A stretch of DNA of 64,000 nucleotides from Thuidium tamariscinum (taxonomy: Eukaryota; Streptophyta; Bryopsida; Hypnales; Thuidiaceae). Under the pieces are notes generated by a model, which was not told the DNA's origin, did no database searches, and saw nothing but the letters and a program-made list of their open reading frames with translations. A program made the position numbers and the translations under genes. This document shows positions 12,993 through 23,072 of this stretch, in pieces. Where the stretch lies: positions 4,665,501 through 4,729,500 of the forward strand of contig OX344749.2 of NCBI GenBank assembly GCA_947034885.2, written 5' to 3'. Each line of letters begins with the position of its first letter. Position 1 is the first letter of the stretch.

Positions 12993-13934
12993 CCCCTAAA
13001 GCCCTGAGCTGCGTTTTTTGGCAACATAGAAATTTCGGGCAGCTCACTACGAATAGAGTTTATACTTTTTTTCTTTGAAAATTTGATACAACATGTGTCC
13101 GAGGAGTAGCTTCAAGGCCCAACAATTTTTGTAACTTTTGACTACACGGTTAAAAAGTTATGGCATGATATGTTGTTTTGTTTGAAGTGAGGGCAGCCTG
13201 GGCAGCTGAAAAAACATCTTTAAAAAAACTTTTTTTTCAAAAGTGAAATTTCAAATTGATTCTTTAGGTTTATACAGGAATGGGAATCTTTGAATCATTC
13301 CATTTGGATTAATGAGTCAAAAGTTATGAGGTTTTTGAGTTGAGGTAGTTTCGGCTAGTTATAAAATCTCTACACTACAAAAAAAAGTTTGAAATTCTTT
13401 ATTTAATTCAATTTTCAATATTTTTGAAAAAAAATAAAAACATTGGGTGTATATTGTTTAACACAACATTACAACCATTGGGATTGTCTTCTTTTAACTT
13501 TATTAATAAATTGTTAATAATTTAGTATTTTGGCTCATTTTCTACTTCTTTCTACTTACTATTTTTTTCCTATATGTTTCACAATTCCAAATGATCTGAA
13601 AATTTTCAAGCATGTAGCCAACTTCACTTGAAAAATGAATCCAAGGAGTTACAATCATTTTGGACATTTTTCCACACAAATATGGTCTTCTGAAGTGCAG
13701 CTTCCCGGATTTCCGCAGTGGTAAAAAACTGATTTTTGTCACTTCAAACACTAATATCTTGCAATCTACATGGCGGAAATTTCCTGAAATTTTTTCCACA
13801 TATTCTTAAACTAGTTCTCTAAAACATCCTACGGTTAATTTTGTCAAAAAAAAAAATTTAAAATTGATAATTGTCTAAGAAATGACAGTTTTGAAGCAGT
13901 TTTGGTGAAAACATAGAGGTTAGGGGTTTAGGGG
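12993..13934 (+). mobile_element. TTAA-flanked (piggyBac-type) MITE, family A
   Basis: A 942-bp AT-rich non-coding element. The left end is CCCCTAAAGCCCTGAGCTGC. The right end reads inward CCCCTAAACCCCTAACCTC. TTAA lies at both borders (12989-12992 and 13935-13938). The interior is homologous to 39436-40755, in reverse to 42124-42496, and in part to about 59107-59470. No transposase is present, so it would need a partner in trans. Confidence 0.75.
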
Positions 13935-14132
13935 TTAAGGCCATCGAAACCAATCTTATTTTACATTCATGTAAACAAAAAAGCAAGCATCATACTTCAT
14001 TCTAACTTTTGAAGGTTAGTTGATTTGGTTAGAAGAGTTGTCTAGCAAAGCCATTGTGGGAATAATGATACATAGTGCAAAAAGGCAAAAAAACACAATC
14101 CACAATGTGAAAATTGAAGAAACAATTGGCTA

Positions 14133-14343
14133 CTGGCACTCCTCCAAAAAGGCCCAAAAAATCACATTTCAAATCTCTACAACTTCATATTGATATTGAA
14201 TTTGAATCTCATTTTTTGAAGATGATAGGAGAGCATTGCACATTATTTATTCATCAAAATGAAACTAAAAGATATTGATTTTTGACCTTAATCTGGAAAA
14301 TTTTGTCAAATAGAAAGATAATTTGATGAAGGGATGGAGGGAG
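14133..14343. mobile_element. Stowaway-like MITE, degraded
   Basis: The right end GGGATGGAGGGAG followed by TA (14344-14345) matches the classic Stowaway terminus. The left end (CTGGCACTCCTCC after TA at 14131-14132) is a poorer match. The length of 211 bp is typical. A second Stowaway-like left end (TACTCCCTCT, about 14610) has no visible partner. Confidence 0.35.
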
Positions 14344-14903
14344 TATATGTTATTGATAGGCTTGTATTTCATATCCTTCTAATCTAGTAGGTTTATAATT
14401 TATTGAAATAAAAAAAATTCTTAAAGAAATCTTCTATTCCATTGCCAAACTTTGATATTAAGTGCTTCCAAATTGATAATGATATGTTATTTCCCATTGC
14501 TCTATAACTCATTTAAGTTTCATCATCTAAATTACACATGAATACATAACCATGCATCCCTTTGATGATTGTCCTCCATGTACACTATAACTATGATATA
14601 TTAAAGGATATTACTCCCTCTTTTAGATTTGATTGATTTTTTTGCCCTTCTATGGAGATGTTTAGTAATAATGGTTAACTTGATTTTACAATTGATTTGT
14701 ATGAAAATCTTCTTGCAATTTAAATTGGTAAATCAATCAAATCATTTCAAAAGTCAATCTTTGGAAATCCAATATATTATCATTTATAATATGGCTTCCA
14801 TTTAATACCAACAAAGGCCCAACTTGTGTTTTTATCAAATCACATGAATAGTAATCTCAAAACATAAAATTAGATTGAAAAATAAATGCCAAAAGACATG
14901 CTA

Positions 14904-15187
14904 GATTGAATATGATTATGTGATATTTGCATTTGTTGAGGGCTTGTAAGGGCTTTCCATGTGTATTACTATAAATTTAGATGAATTTTAAATGAGACAA
15001 AATATGTTCCTCACTATCTACTCAGAAGACAACCTACATAAGATTCAAAGGTAGTAGGCCTTGTAGGCTGTCTTTTGAGGATCATATTTTGAGTCATTTA
15101 AAATTGATTAAAATTTCTGGTAATACACATAGAAAGCATTTATAGGCCTTCAACATATGCAAATATCACATAATCATATCAAACCAG
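14904..15187. repeat. Foldback element with ~130-bp arms
   Basis: The sequence from 14904 (ATTGAATATGATTATGTGAT) is mirrored, with scattered mismatches, by the reverse complement ending near 15187. The arms run almost to the centre (about 15040), so the segment can fold into one long hairpin. It is non-coding and typical of a foldback MITE. I could not define a target duplication. Confidence 0.6.
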
Positions 15188-15382
15188 CATAGTTCAAGAG
15201 GAAATATGTGATTACAAATGAAATGAAAATTGTAGATTGAAATTGCATAAGTGTATGTTCATTACCAAAAATGTTGCGATATGAACCACGGTATGAAAAA
15301 AGTGGTGCAAGTTGAAGTATTTAAAGCCCCAAATTTTGAAGAAAAAATATTCCAAACACCAAAAATGTTCAAAGTATGAACA

Positions 15383-15637
15383 CTACACTATGAAACTATT
15401 AAAATTGTCATGATCACCAAATACAATTAGAAGGAATATGACATCATCTACAATGTGTACAAGAGCTTCAACATTGTCTTCACCCACATTTAGTGGTGAT
15501 GGAGCATGATCCTGAATGTCCTTAAGCACAATGACATCATCTAGCTCTTGTTGTGGATCACCAATAAAAAATTTTGTCACAATAGAAAAATTTGTAAGAA
15601 AATAATAGAAAAAATATAGAAAAAATAAAAACATCAA
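15383..15637 (-). pseudogene. Acidic ORF fragment beside the decayed gene
   Basis: Only the middle of this minus-strand ORF looks protein-like: an acidic stretch (ELDDVIVLKDIQDHAPSPLN and onward, about residues 30-70). The start is in AT-rich sequence. It lies about 40 bp past the donor-like site that ends the decayed gene at 15677, but I could not join the two in frame with a convincing acceptor. It may be a further exon of that gene or chance. No family recognised. Confidence 0.25.
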
Positions 15638-15676
15638 AGTATTTTAATAGTCCAAAATTCAAGGGCAAGACATTAC

Positions 15677-17149
15677 CTGGAACCACAGTCATGTGGTGTA
15701 CCTTCTTGAGTCTCATCTAGAACTGCACCTAGCCTTTGTTGCCCTAAATCAACAAGCCAAGAACTTGAATTTGTGTACTCAAAAAAAATTTGAGTGATAT
15801 CATCTATAGTAATGGTGTCAAGCTGGATCATACATTTCCAAAGCACAGTAGCTCAAGTATATTCCATGCTACCCTAATAAACATGTAGTACCCATGAGGC
15901 AGATGGAATATATTGACCAAAATATAACATGGGCAAGAGCGTGCCAAGAAGAGTGCTACCGAATTGTTTCTTGAGCTTAACCCCTTAGCAACGCCAGTGC
16001 CATTTTGTGGCATTTAGCTAACTTCGCAGGGTTATAAGAAAACTTTAACAATAATTTTTTCATTCACATTTTTTTAATGACCTTTCATGTTGAATTGTAA
16101 AGAGTGTCCAATTGAGTTTTTAGTCTTACTAATTTTTGTTTTCATATAGTTGAGAATTAATTAGAGAAAATGGATGGCAAAATTTGCTATATTAGTATAT
16201 TTTGAGAAATTGAGTAAATCTAAAATTTCTCCTTGAAAATGACATTTTTTGAGTTTGAGCCCAACTAATGAAATGAAGGCCCTCTACTCTAGTGTCTACT
16301 CCAATTGAAACTTTGGAAAAATTCGTAAAATTGAATATTTTATTGCATTTTAAACTTTGGCTGCATTTTTAATGTCCATTGCATCCTAATTATAGAAGTA
16401 CATGGAAATTGAATTTCCACTATGATATTTGTCACTATAATCTACACACATGGTGAAATTTTCAGATTTTTTTAGATAATTTTCTATTTAATATGATTTT
16501 TCCTTCACTTTTCCTTCAAAAAAATTCATAAAAATCAATTTTCCTCAAATAAATCTAAATTTTTTGTGAAATATAGAAGACATGTACTTTCATCTCTGAA
16601 TAATAAAAATAAAAAATTTCATACATATTTGTTTCCAAAATGGTAACAAATTGAGTGATGGGTAAAGAAACTTCAAACCAATGGTTATAAGTCCATCCTT
16701 TTAAGGTTAAACTTGCAAAATGTAGCAGCCCTTTCAATGAGGTTCTTATGAATCAGAATGACTCGGTTTTTGGCAAAAGAAGTACCATGTTTAACATACT
16801 CCTCAAGACCTTCTTCAAGCTATTCAGCAGTGACATTCCGTTGTACGCAAAAGTGGTCAGGAATGGATTGCCTCCCTTACCATGCAGATGAATTAATTGA
16901 AAGGTACAAAGCTTGACTTTCTGCCAAAGGATATTCACAAATACTTGTCATCATAATTGATGATACCTCCTCCCCTGCGGTAAGACTGTCTTTTATAAGA
17001 GTATTGTAGGCTCTTGCTGCAAAATATGACTTAGACATCACGCAAATGGACGTAATAACTGCATTTCTACATCGTGATTTATCTACATGGTGGTTTAGAA
17101 GAAGATTTAAATGAACACTCCCAACGATAGCTCGTAAACTGTGAAACAC
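15677..17149 (-). pseudogene. Decayed coding sequence of unknown identity, split by a TTAA MITE
   Basis: One minus-strand reading frame runs from about 17149 to a donor-like AG|GTAATG at 15677, with protein-like composition throughout. Recognisable stretches are AGEEVSSIMMTSICEYPL, LEEGLEEYVKHGTSFAKN, KNLIERAATFC and EYTNSSSWLVDLGQQRLG. It carries four in-frame stops: TAA at 16879-16877, TAG at 16822-16820, TAG at 15876-15874 and TGA at 15855-15853. The TTAA element at 15981-16706 interrupts it. Element plus one TTAA is 730 bp, and removing them leaves the flanking stops a multiple of three apart (216 bp), so the frame was continuous before insertion. It looks helical and repeat-like, as in large scaffold proteins, but I do not recognise the family. 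It lies downstream of the L1-domain gene on the same strand. Confidence 0.5.
15981..16706 (+). mobile_element. TTAA-flanked MITE, family B copy 1
   Basis: A 726-bp AT-rich non-coding element. The left end is CCCCTTAGCAACGCCAGTGC and the right end reads inward CCTTAAAAGGATGGAC. TTAA flanks it at 15977-15980 and 16707-16710. It is inserted in the decayed gene. It aligns along its length with 53746-55853 once the foldback element there is ignored, and keeps the empty site for that foldback (TA at 16443-16444). Confidence 0.75.
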
Positions 17150-17897
17150 CAGCTAAGAGAGATCATGAACGCGACAACCATCCTCTGCAACCAATTCCCC
17201 GAATCAGCGATAAAACACACACGAAGTCATAGTTAGAAGAAGCTGCAATTGGGTACCAGCCTGCTATTACTAACTTTGCCAACAGAATCAGAACCAGAAC
17301 TCTCTCCACATGAACAACGAAGCAACATCCAAACACAATCACAGAAGACGAGATATCCTAGCAAGCATCAAGAAGGTATTCAAAACTTCAGACCACATGG
17401 CAAGCGAAAGAGAGCATGGAGTATGAAGCAAAAGCATAACCGTTATGTAGAAACTCGTAAGTCAAATCAGGATCTGAAATTACATTTGGATACAACATTC
17501 CACAGTGAATTCTACTGGGGGCTATTCAGAAGCACTAAAGCAGTACAGAGTTCGACGCCAAACTAGGTTCGACTCGTCACTGGATCAAGTGACTTGACAC
17601 GCATATCTAAAACATACCTTCAATCATGAATAAGAGTATATGCACCGCAAAAAGCCGATGAAGGGTGAAAAAGGAAGACGATAACATTTCATATAAGTTA
17701 CACCAGCTCCTTGCCAAGCCTGGACTCCTAACCCTAACAGAATGAAGACAGTAATCACAGCAACCAATATCGCTATGAGAGACATTTTCGGACCAAAGTA
17801 TCATACTGAAATGGGGAAAGAATTGCAGAGTTTGACGCAATTCCTCAAGCCTAACACTAAGCAAAATTGTTAGAGGAGAGAAAGTTCCTAGCAAAGC
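17150..17897 (-). other. 3' flank of the L1-domain gene
   Basis: This moderate-GC non-repetitive sequence follows the L1-domain stop codon and probably includes its 3' UTR. ORFs on either strand (17249-17566 plus, 17607-17894 minus) show no domain and are not supported. Confidence 0.35.
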
Positions 17898-18968
17898 TCA
17901 CGTTGCAGCCTTCCCCTTCCGAGGCACTTTCCGCTTGCCCTCGACATCACTCTTCTGTTTCCTTTTCTTTGATTTTTCAGTTCCTACAAACTCCTCAACC
18001 ACCTTCTCAGCTACTACAGGTTCTTCAACCACCTTCTCTGATTTCTTATTTACTACAGGCTCCTCAACCACGTCCATTTTATCCTCGCCCTCATTCTTCA
18101 ATGCTACTTTTAGCTTCTTCGACGATCCCAATCTTTTTTTGGCTTCCGGTTGGGATGACCCTGGCAATTCAATTTTCAATGGCATAACAGGAAGAGATTG
18201 ATACAGAGGAAGCGCGGTAGACTCCAACGTCTTCAAGAAGACAGCTCGAATGTTGGCCCACTTCTTAGGTATTTGCTGTGCCACACCTTCAACAACAGCC
18301 ACCACATTTGCAACTATCTCCTCTTGTGACTGTGAAACCCTCGCAACTTTAACAACACTGCAGGTACCCCCACTCAAATACACAAAGGTGGAATTTAAAG
18401 CAGCCGTAATCTGGCCAGTCCACTGCGCCCGCGAGAGGTTTACAGGGATCGGATGCTTCTTCTTCTTGTAAAAAGCTTTCCCTAGCAGCTTCGGCAACTC
18501 CGCAAGAATGCGATCATCCGCCAAAAACATATCATAAGACCCGCACAGCTTCCGCTTCGCCTCATATGCGAAGTAATCCGTCTTCAGCTTCGATAACGGA
18601 ATGACTTTCGCTATCTTCAACCCTTCCTTCTCAATCCGCTCCTTCGCCGTCTTCTTGTCCAGCTTGTTCTTCGCAGTCGCCCTGTCGCTGATGAGCAAAC
18701 AAACCTCGTGATTCTCATCGTACAGCGGGTGCGGGAGTTCCACTCTATACGGATTCGTCCTGCCCTTCTCTGGCACTTTGCTCATTCCAACGACAACATA
18801 CAATAACTGGTCATCCTCCAGGAGCTGCGCTTTCTCTGCCTGCTTCTGTGCCCCGTTCCACTTCAGGAGCGCGTCCACGGCCTTCCCCACCAAGGCGGGG
18901 TCGACCTTCCCGCTCGTCTGCGGCGCCGACGATGGCACAACTTCTTCCGCGTCCATCGTCACCGCCAT
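17898..18968 (-). CDS. Ribosomal L1 domain-containing nucleolar protein (RSL1D1/Utp30/Cic1 family)
   Basis: An intronless 356-aa protein expected to act in the nucleolus in pre-ribosome assembly. Residues about 20-265 form the ribosomal L1 fold. Family-typical blocks are VDALLKW (about 31-37), YDMFLADDRI (145-154) near the KLLGKAFYKKKKHPIPV segment (160-176), and SGGTCSVVKV (199-208). The C-terminus (about 270-356) is low complexity. It has repeated VVEEPVV-like motifs (299-326) and a lysine/arginine-rich tail (KSKKRKQ, KRKVPRKGK) that looks like a nucleolar-targeting signal. The start is well fixed: an in-frame TGA lies four codons upstream (18980-18978). Length fits the eukaryotic family, which often has such basic tails. 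Upstream telo-box and site II motifs suggest co-regulation with ribosome-biogenesis genes. Confidence 0.92.
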   Translation of the reverse strand: MAVTMDAEEVVPSSAPQTSGKVDPALVGKAVDALLKWNGAQKQAEKAQLLEDDQLLYVVVGMSKVPEKGRTNPYRVELPHPLYDENHEVCLLISDRATAKNKLDKKTAKERIEKEGLKIAKVIPLSKLKTDYFAYEAKRKLCGSYDMFLADDRILAELPKLLGKAFYKKKKHPIPVNLSRAQWTGQITAALNSTFVYLSGGTCSVVKVARVSQSQEEIVANVVAVVEGVAQQIPKKWANIRAVFLKTLESTALPLYQSLPVMPLKIELPGSSQPEAKKRLGSSKKLKVALKNEGEDKMDVVEEPVVNKKSEKVVEEPVVAEKVVEEFVGTEKSKKRKQKSDVEGKRKVPRKGKAAT

Positions 18969-19131
18969 CTCTGAAATTCAAATCGATTCCGCCTGCAATG
19001 CGACCTCGTGTGTCTTCTTTGGTACTCTCTACAAGAATTGACAACAAGAATGCGACGGAATTCTCTGGCTATGGCGTATCAAAACCCTAAGCGAGATTGC
19101 ATTGACAATAGACCTCCTGCAGGACTTGTTT

Positions 19132-19177
19132 TTAGGGTTTAGGAAACCTTGAGGCTAAAGCCCTAGGAGCAAGCCCA
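19132..19177 (-). promoter_or_regulatory. Telo-box and site II motif upstream of the L1-domain gene
   Basis: Reading the minus strand towards the gene, TGGGCT (19177-19172, site II type) precedes AAACCCTAA (19140-19132, telo-box). A further AAACCCTAA on the plus strand lies at 19082-19090. This pairing is known from promoters of plant ribosomal-protein and ribosome-biogenesis genes. The motifs lie about 160-210 bp upstream of the start codon. Confidence 0.6.
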
Positions 19178-19190
19178 CCGTGGCAATTGA

Positions 19191-21905
19191 CCCTTAGCTC
19201 AGGAATTGAGATAGAACGGAAATAGTATGGATCACATTAAATTGGTTTTATCTAAAATATTGTGAGGAGTGTACATCACAAATATCACTCAACTCTTAAA
19301 TTTATGCAAGTTATTATTGTTATTGGAATTTGCATTAGACAAATTAAGTACAAAATATAATGTATATGATTACACACTTATTTATTCAAATTACATGTAT
19401 TTGTCCACCAATTTTGTTTGTAGTAATTGTAGTTTTAATTGTGTTTATCAATTTAGTAAAATTTTTAGTATTACAATATTTTCAACTTTCAATTTTAAGT
19501 TCAATTTAATTATAGAGTCAATATCCTAATTTAAAAAATAATAATATTTTCATTAAAAAAAATTGGTAAAAAAAATTCTTTTCAAATAATGAATGTTTGT
19601 TTCTACCAAAAATTGAAACATATTTATTTATACATTTTCACTAATTGATTATTTATCTACTACATTTAAATTATAAATTTCAATTGATGACATGCTAAAA
19701 AAAACATGAACATCTCTATTAAAGAAAATTTGTATCACTCACTAATTTTTTTGGAAATGATAAAGTTGGATTCATTTTATGAGAATTTCTTTTGTCTTTG
19801 TCCACAAATCTTATTTCTAAATAATCTTTGTAGTAACATCATGAAGCGTAAATTAACAAATGAATTTAAAGTAGAATTTTAGGACAATTAAGATTATTAA
19901 TTTGTTGCATTAGCAAAATGATATTGATATTTTAAATACTTAATTATTTTTGAATTTATAAATCGGAAAATTTTGAAGATTGAAAATTAAAGAATAAAAA
20001 AATTGGAGGCCTCAAAAGGGGTGTTAATAAAATATTTGAATTCTAACGGATGACTTCTATGTAGACTATTTACTTGTAGTTGTACATTGATCCCACACTA
20101 AGCCCATTGGACTAAATATCCTCTACTTAGAATGAATGAAGTAGATTTATTCATCCTTCCACACTTGCAAGGATACCCTTTTGAATGGAGTTTGACCTGT
20201 GCAAGGGTAGCTTCACGGCAATTCCACCACAGCTCCGTCATCCATCAACAGTCGTCGGGGGCCTCCAGGCACGGCAACCAAGCCGTCAAAAAAATTTTAG
20301 AAAGTAAAGAGCTATAGTAGTTAGTTAAAAAACTCTAATTCTTTTGGGGTTAGAATTCTAATGTTTCACTTTATTTTTTACCATTTTTAATTAGTGTTGC
20401 TACTAGAAGGATGATTTGTGGATTTGTAGACAAAACAATTGCTTTTGGAGACTATCAGTTTCTCATTTAATCCTTTGTCTTCTAAATAAACTATTTTGAC
20501 ATTGAATCGAATGCTTGTATAAAATTTCTATAGGAGTTTTATAATTTGTATGATATAAAGGAGTGATTGAAAGTAATCAACATACACTTAGCCATGTATC
20601 ATTTCAATTTTGTACTATCTAACAATGCTCTAAATGTGGCAAATGACAACCTAAGCATTTGATGCATATACAATGAGGTCAATTGCAAATTGCTAGATAG
20701 TCTCAATCTCCTATGAAGAGACATTCAATAAAAACGAATTTGAAATACCCAATTACACTACAAATAGTTGTCTTTGTGTGTCACTAATTCAATTTTCACT
20801 AACCCTAAAATGATGGAGCCTATGACTATATGAACAATATCAAAATCCCTTTTCTTATATGCTCTTTTTTTGTCACCAAATATAATTGAAATTTATTTTG
20901 TATTATTTTGCAAAGATAAAATAACATATTTTCTAAGGATCCTAAAATTTTGAATTTCATTGGTAAAATTTTGATATTATAGTGATTTTTTCATGTATAA
21001 ATGGAGGAAATTCATATCAAATACAATTTTCACTTGAGAACTCTAAGAGTTTCATTGTAAGTGCATGGTGTAAAATGGAAGACGACAATGATAAGGTCGA
21101 GGCTCCAAAAACCAGCTACACCCTAATTCCAACTTATAGGGGTGCAACACTTCCAATCAAAGCTAAAATAAATTTTCAACTATAGTTTAAATTGTATTTT
21201 TTTGGTCCTTTTTGAAGTTGAAACTAATAAAGTTATGACATATGTCCCAATCTAGTGAGTGTAGAAAGTAAGACATTGTAGGTGAAAAGGTGATTATTAA
21301 ATACTGTGATTCTAGAAAACAACTTCTATCTCTATATTTCCTATCCTCCTACATGAGAAATTTTTTTACCACCTCATACTATGTACAATCTACTTTGAAG
21401 TTGTTTAAAATGGTCGATTATTGGTGCTTCAACCTTAATGCATCTCAACTTTAATGTAGATCCAAATTTGTGTGGCTATTCAAATTTCCTCAATGTGGCT
21501 TCTGTAAATCCCAAGGTTTGCCTTTATGTGAGCTGGTCAGTGAGGTCCTCCGATCAATGGTGAGTGGTGGAACGGAGCCTCCTAAAAAATCAAACCTTCT
21601 ATTCCACTAGTGATTGGTGGGCTTGCACCCCTCCAATTATCTTAGTCCCTTCAATTCAAATTTGTTTAATTTTGAGGGGACGGCTACTCGTATCCCTAAT
21701 AGTACAACTCACCAAAATATACTTCCAAATAATCACAAGTCAAAGAACTTGCAAAAGCAATAAGAACCCTATCATTTATTACAACAACTTGCTTATCCCA
21801 CAAGAATATGTAGTATGTAGAGGGGTTAGTGACCCCTTCAAATATGGCTTATTTAGGAAGAGAAAGTGAAGGTCGAGCTTGATATACACTAGAATTGATT
21901 GCGTA
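19191..21905. other. AT-rich spacer upstream of the L1-domain gene
   Basis: No supported gene. A small GC-richer island at about 20150-20290 is not recognisable. The segment about 21095-21480 is homologous in direct orientation to about 50885-51270, so it is a dispersed repeat. The remainder is AT-rich and featureless. Confidence 0.4.
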
Positions 21906-22727
21906 AGGGAGGAGGCTCAGAAACCGCTCATTTAAGAGCTGATCTCCCTTTTCCATGTATTTCTTTTGATGCAAATATTTTGAACTTATTTTTTAGTCAA
22001 AAAAAATATTCTAAAAATCTAACACAAGTTGTTTCATATTTTTTGAAGCATTACCGAATTAGTTGAGAATTTTCAAATGCAATCTGGCATAGGGCCCTAT
22101 TTGTGATCAATAGGCCTTAAAAACTCATACATGCACAGTTTAAAAATAAATCTAGCTTTGTTGAAGAACTAGCATTGCAACATGTAAAAAAGTAATCAAG
22201 GTGGTTTCTAAATGCATAGCTGAAGTAAATGGTTTCTTAATCATTATTTCAGATTTTACAACACTTATAAGAAGGGAGTTCAACAACCAAGTCTTATTTT
22301 ATTCACTTAGTTAAGAATGAAGCCACTGTGACTCTAAAACTATCCATTGAAGAAGGAAAAACCAAACTCTTATCATGCTCCAATGTAATTGGAAGTTCAT
22401 AGACTCACAATCAAGTTTCATCCTCCTGGATGGTTGCAAAAACCTGGGTGATTTCAGAGCCCTCTCCTATATCATCCAAAAATTTGAGGTGAAGGAATAC
22501 TTGAAGGGCAGCAGGAGATGCTCCGGAGTCCAGATAGGCCTCCTGGCCCCCCTAGAGCCATAGAAATGGGTGATGAATGTTCAGTTGTAATTCGAACTGC
22601 CATTTCAGCTGCGACTCCGCATTGTGAAATTCATGCTCATGGGTGAGTTTGAGTATGCATTGTAGAGTTCGTCGCTCTGGGCGGAGATTAGGTGATTTAG
22701 TGGTTCAGTGAGAGGGACAGAGAGATC

Positions 22728-22967
22728 ATGGTGTTCGAGCTCGTGAAGCTGGTGACACCACTGCAAGCAGGGATTGTGGTGGTGCTTTGCATAGCTTTGT
22801 CTTCTCGTCACATCGATCAATATAATAAGCACATGGAGAAGTATGGGCCGTTGGGAGGTCTTCTCATTGACAAGAGAGCTCACAACAACAAGCGATTGGA
22901 GACACAGGAGGTCGCCAAGGGTGCCGGTGATGACGCATTGCGCCAGCCTGCGGATCGCTTGGTGTAG
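22728..22967 (+). CDS. Hypothetical 79-aa protein with one N-terminal membrane helix
   Basis: A single-exon ORF with an acceptable start context (GATCATGG). Residues about 8-25 (LVTPLQAGIVVVLCIALS) form one hydrophobic helix. A soluble, charged tail follows (about 26-79), rich in H, N, K, R and E, so a small single-pass membrane protein is possible. I do not recognise the family. The ORF lies in a GC-richer island between two inverted repeat arms and may be part of captured sequence. The antisense ORF (22605-22979) looks less protein-like. Telomere-type TTTAGGG repeats lie about 90 bp downstream. Confidence 0.35.
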   Translation: MVFELVKLVTPLQAGIVVVLCIALSSRHIDQYNKHMEKYGPLGGLLIDKRAHNNKRLETQEVAKGAGDDALRQPADRLV

Positions 22968-23053
22968 CGGAAGAGCCACTGGTGGTGATCGTTGAACCTT
23001 GAAGGAATTTTCGGTGACTGAGAATGGCCTGCTGGGACTTTTTCGATTGCTTG

Positions 23054-23072
23054 ATTTAGGGTTTAGGGTTTA
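23054..23072 (+). repeat. Short TTTAGGG telomere-type repeat
   Basis: Two and a half units of the plant telomere motif (TTTAGGGTTTAGGGTTTAG). This length is compatible with a telo-box cluster in a promoter or with a trace of break repair. Confidence 0.6.

Noticed and set aside
17867..19090. Plus- and minus-strand ORFs overlapping the L1-domain gene
   Set aside because: They are serine/threonine-rich or arginine-rich complements of the real coding sequence, without their own motifs.
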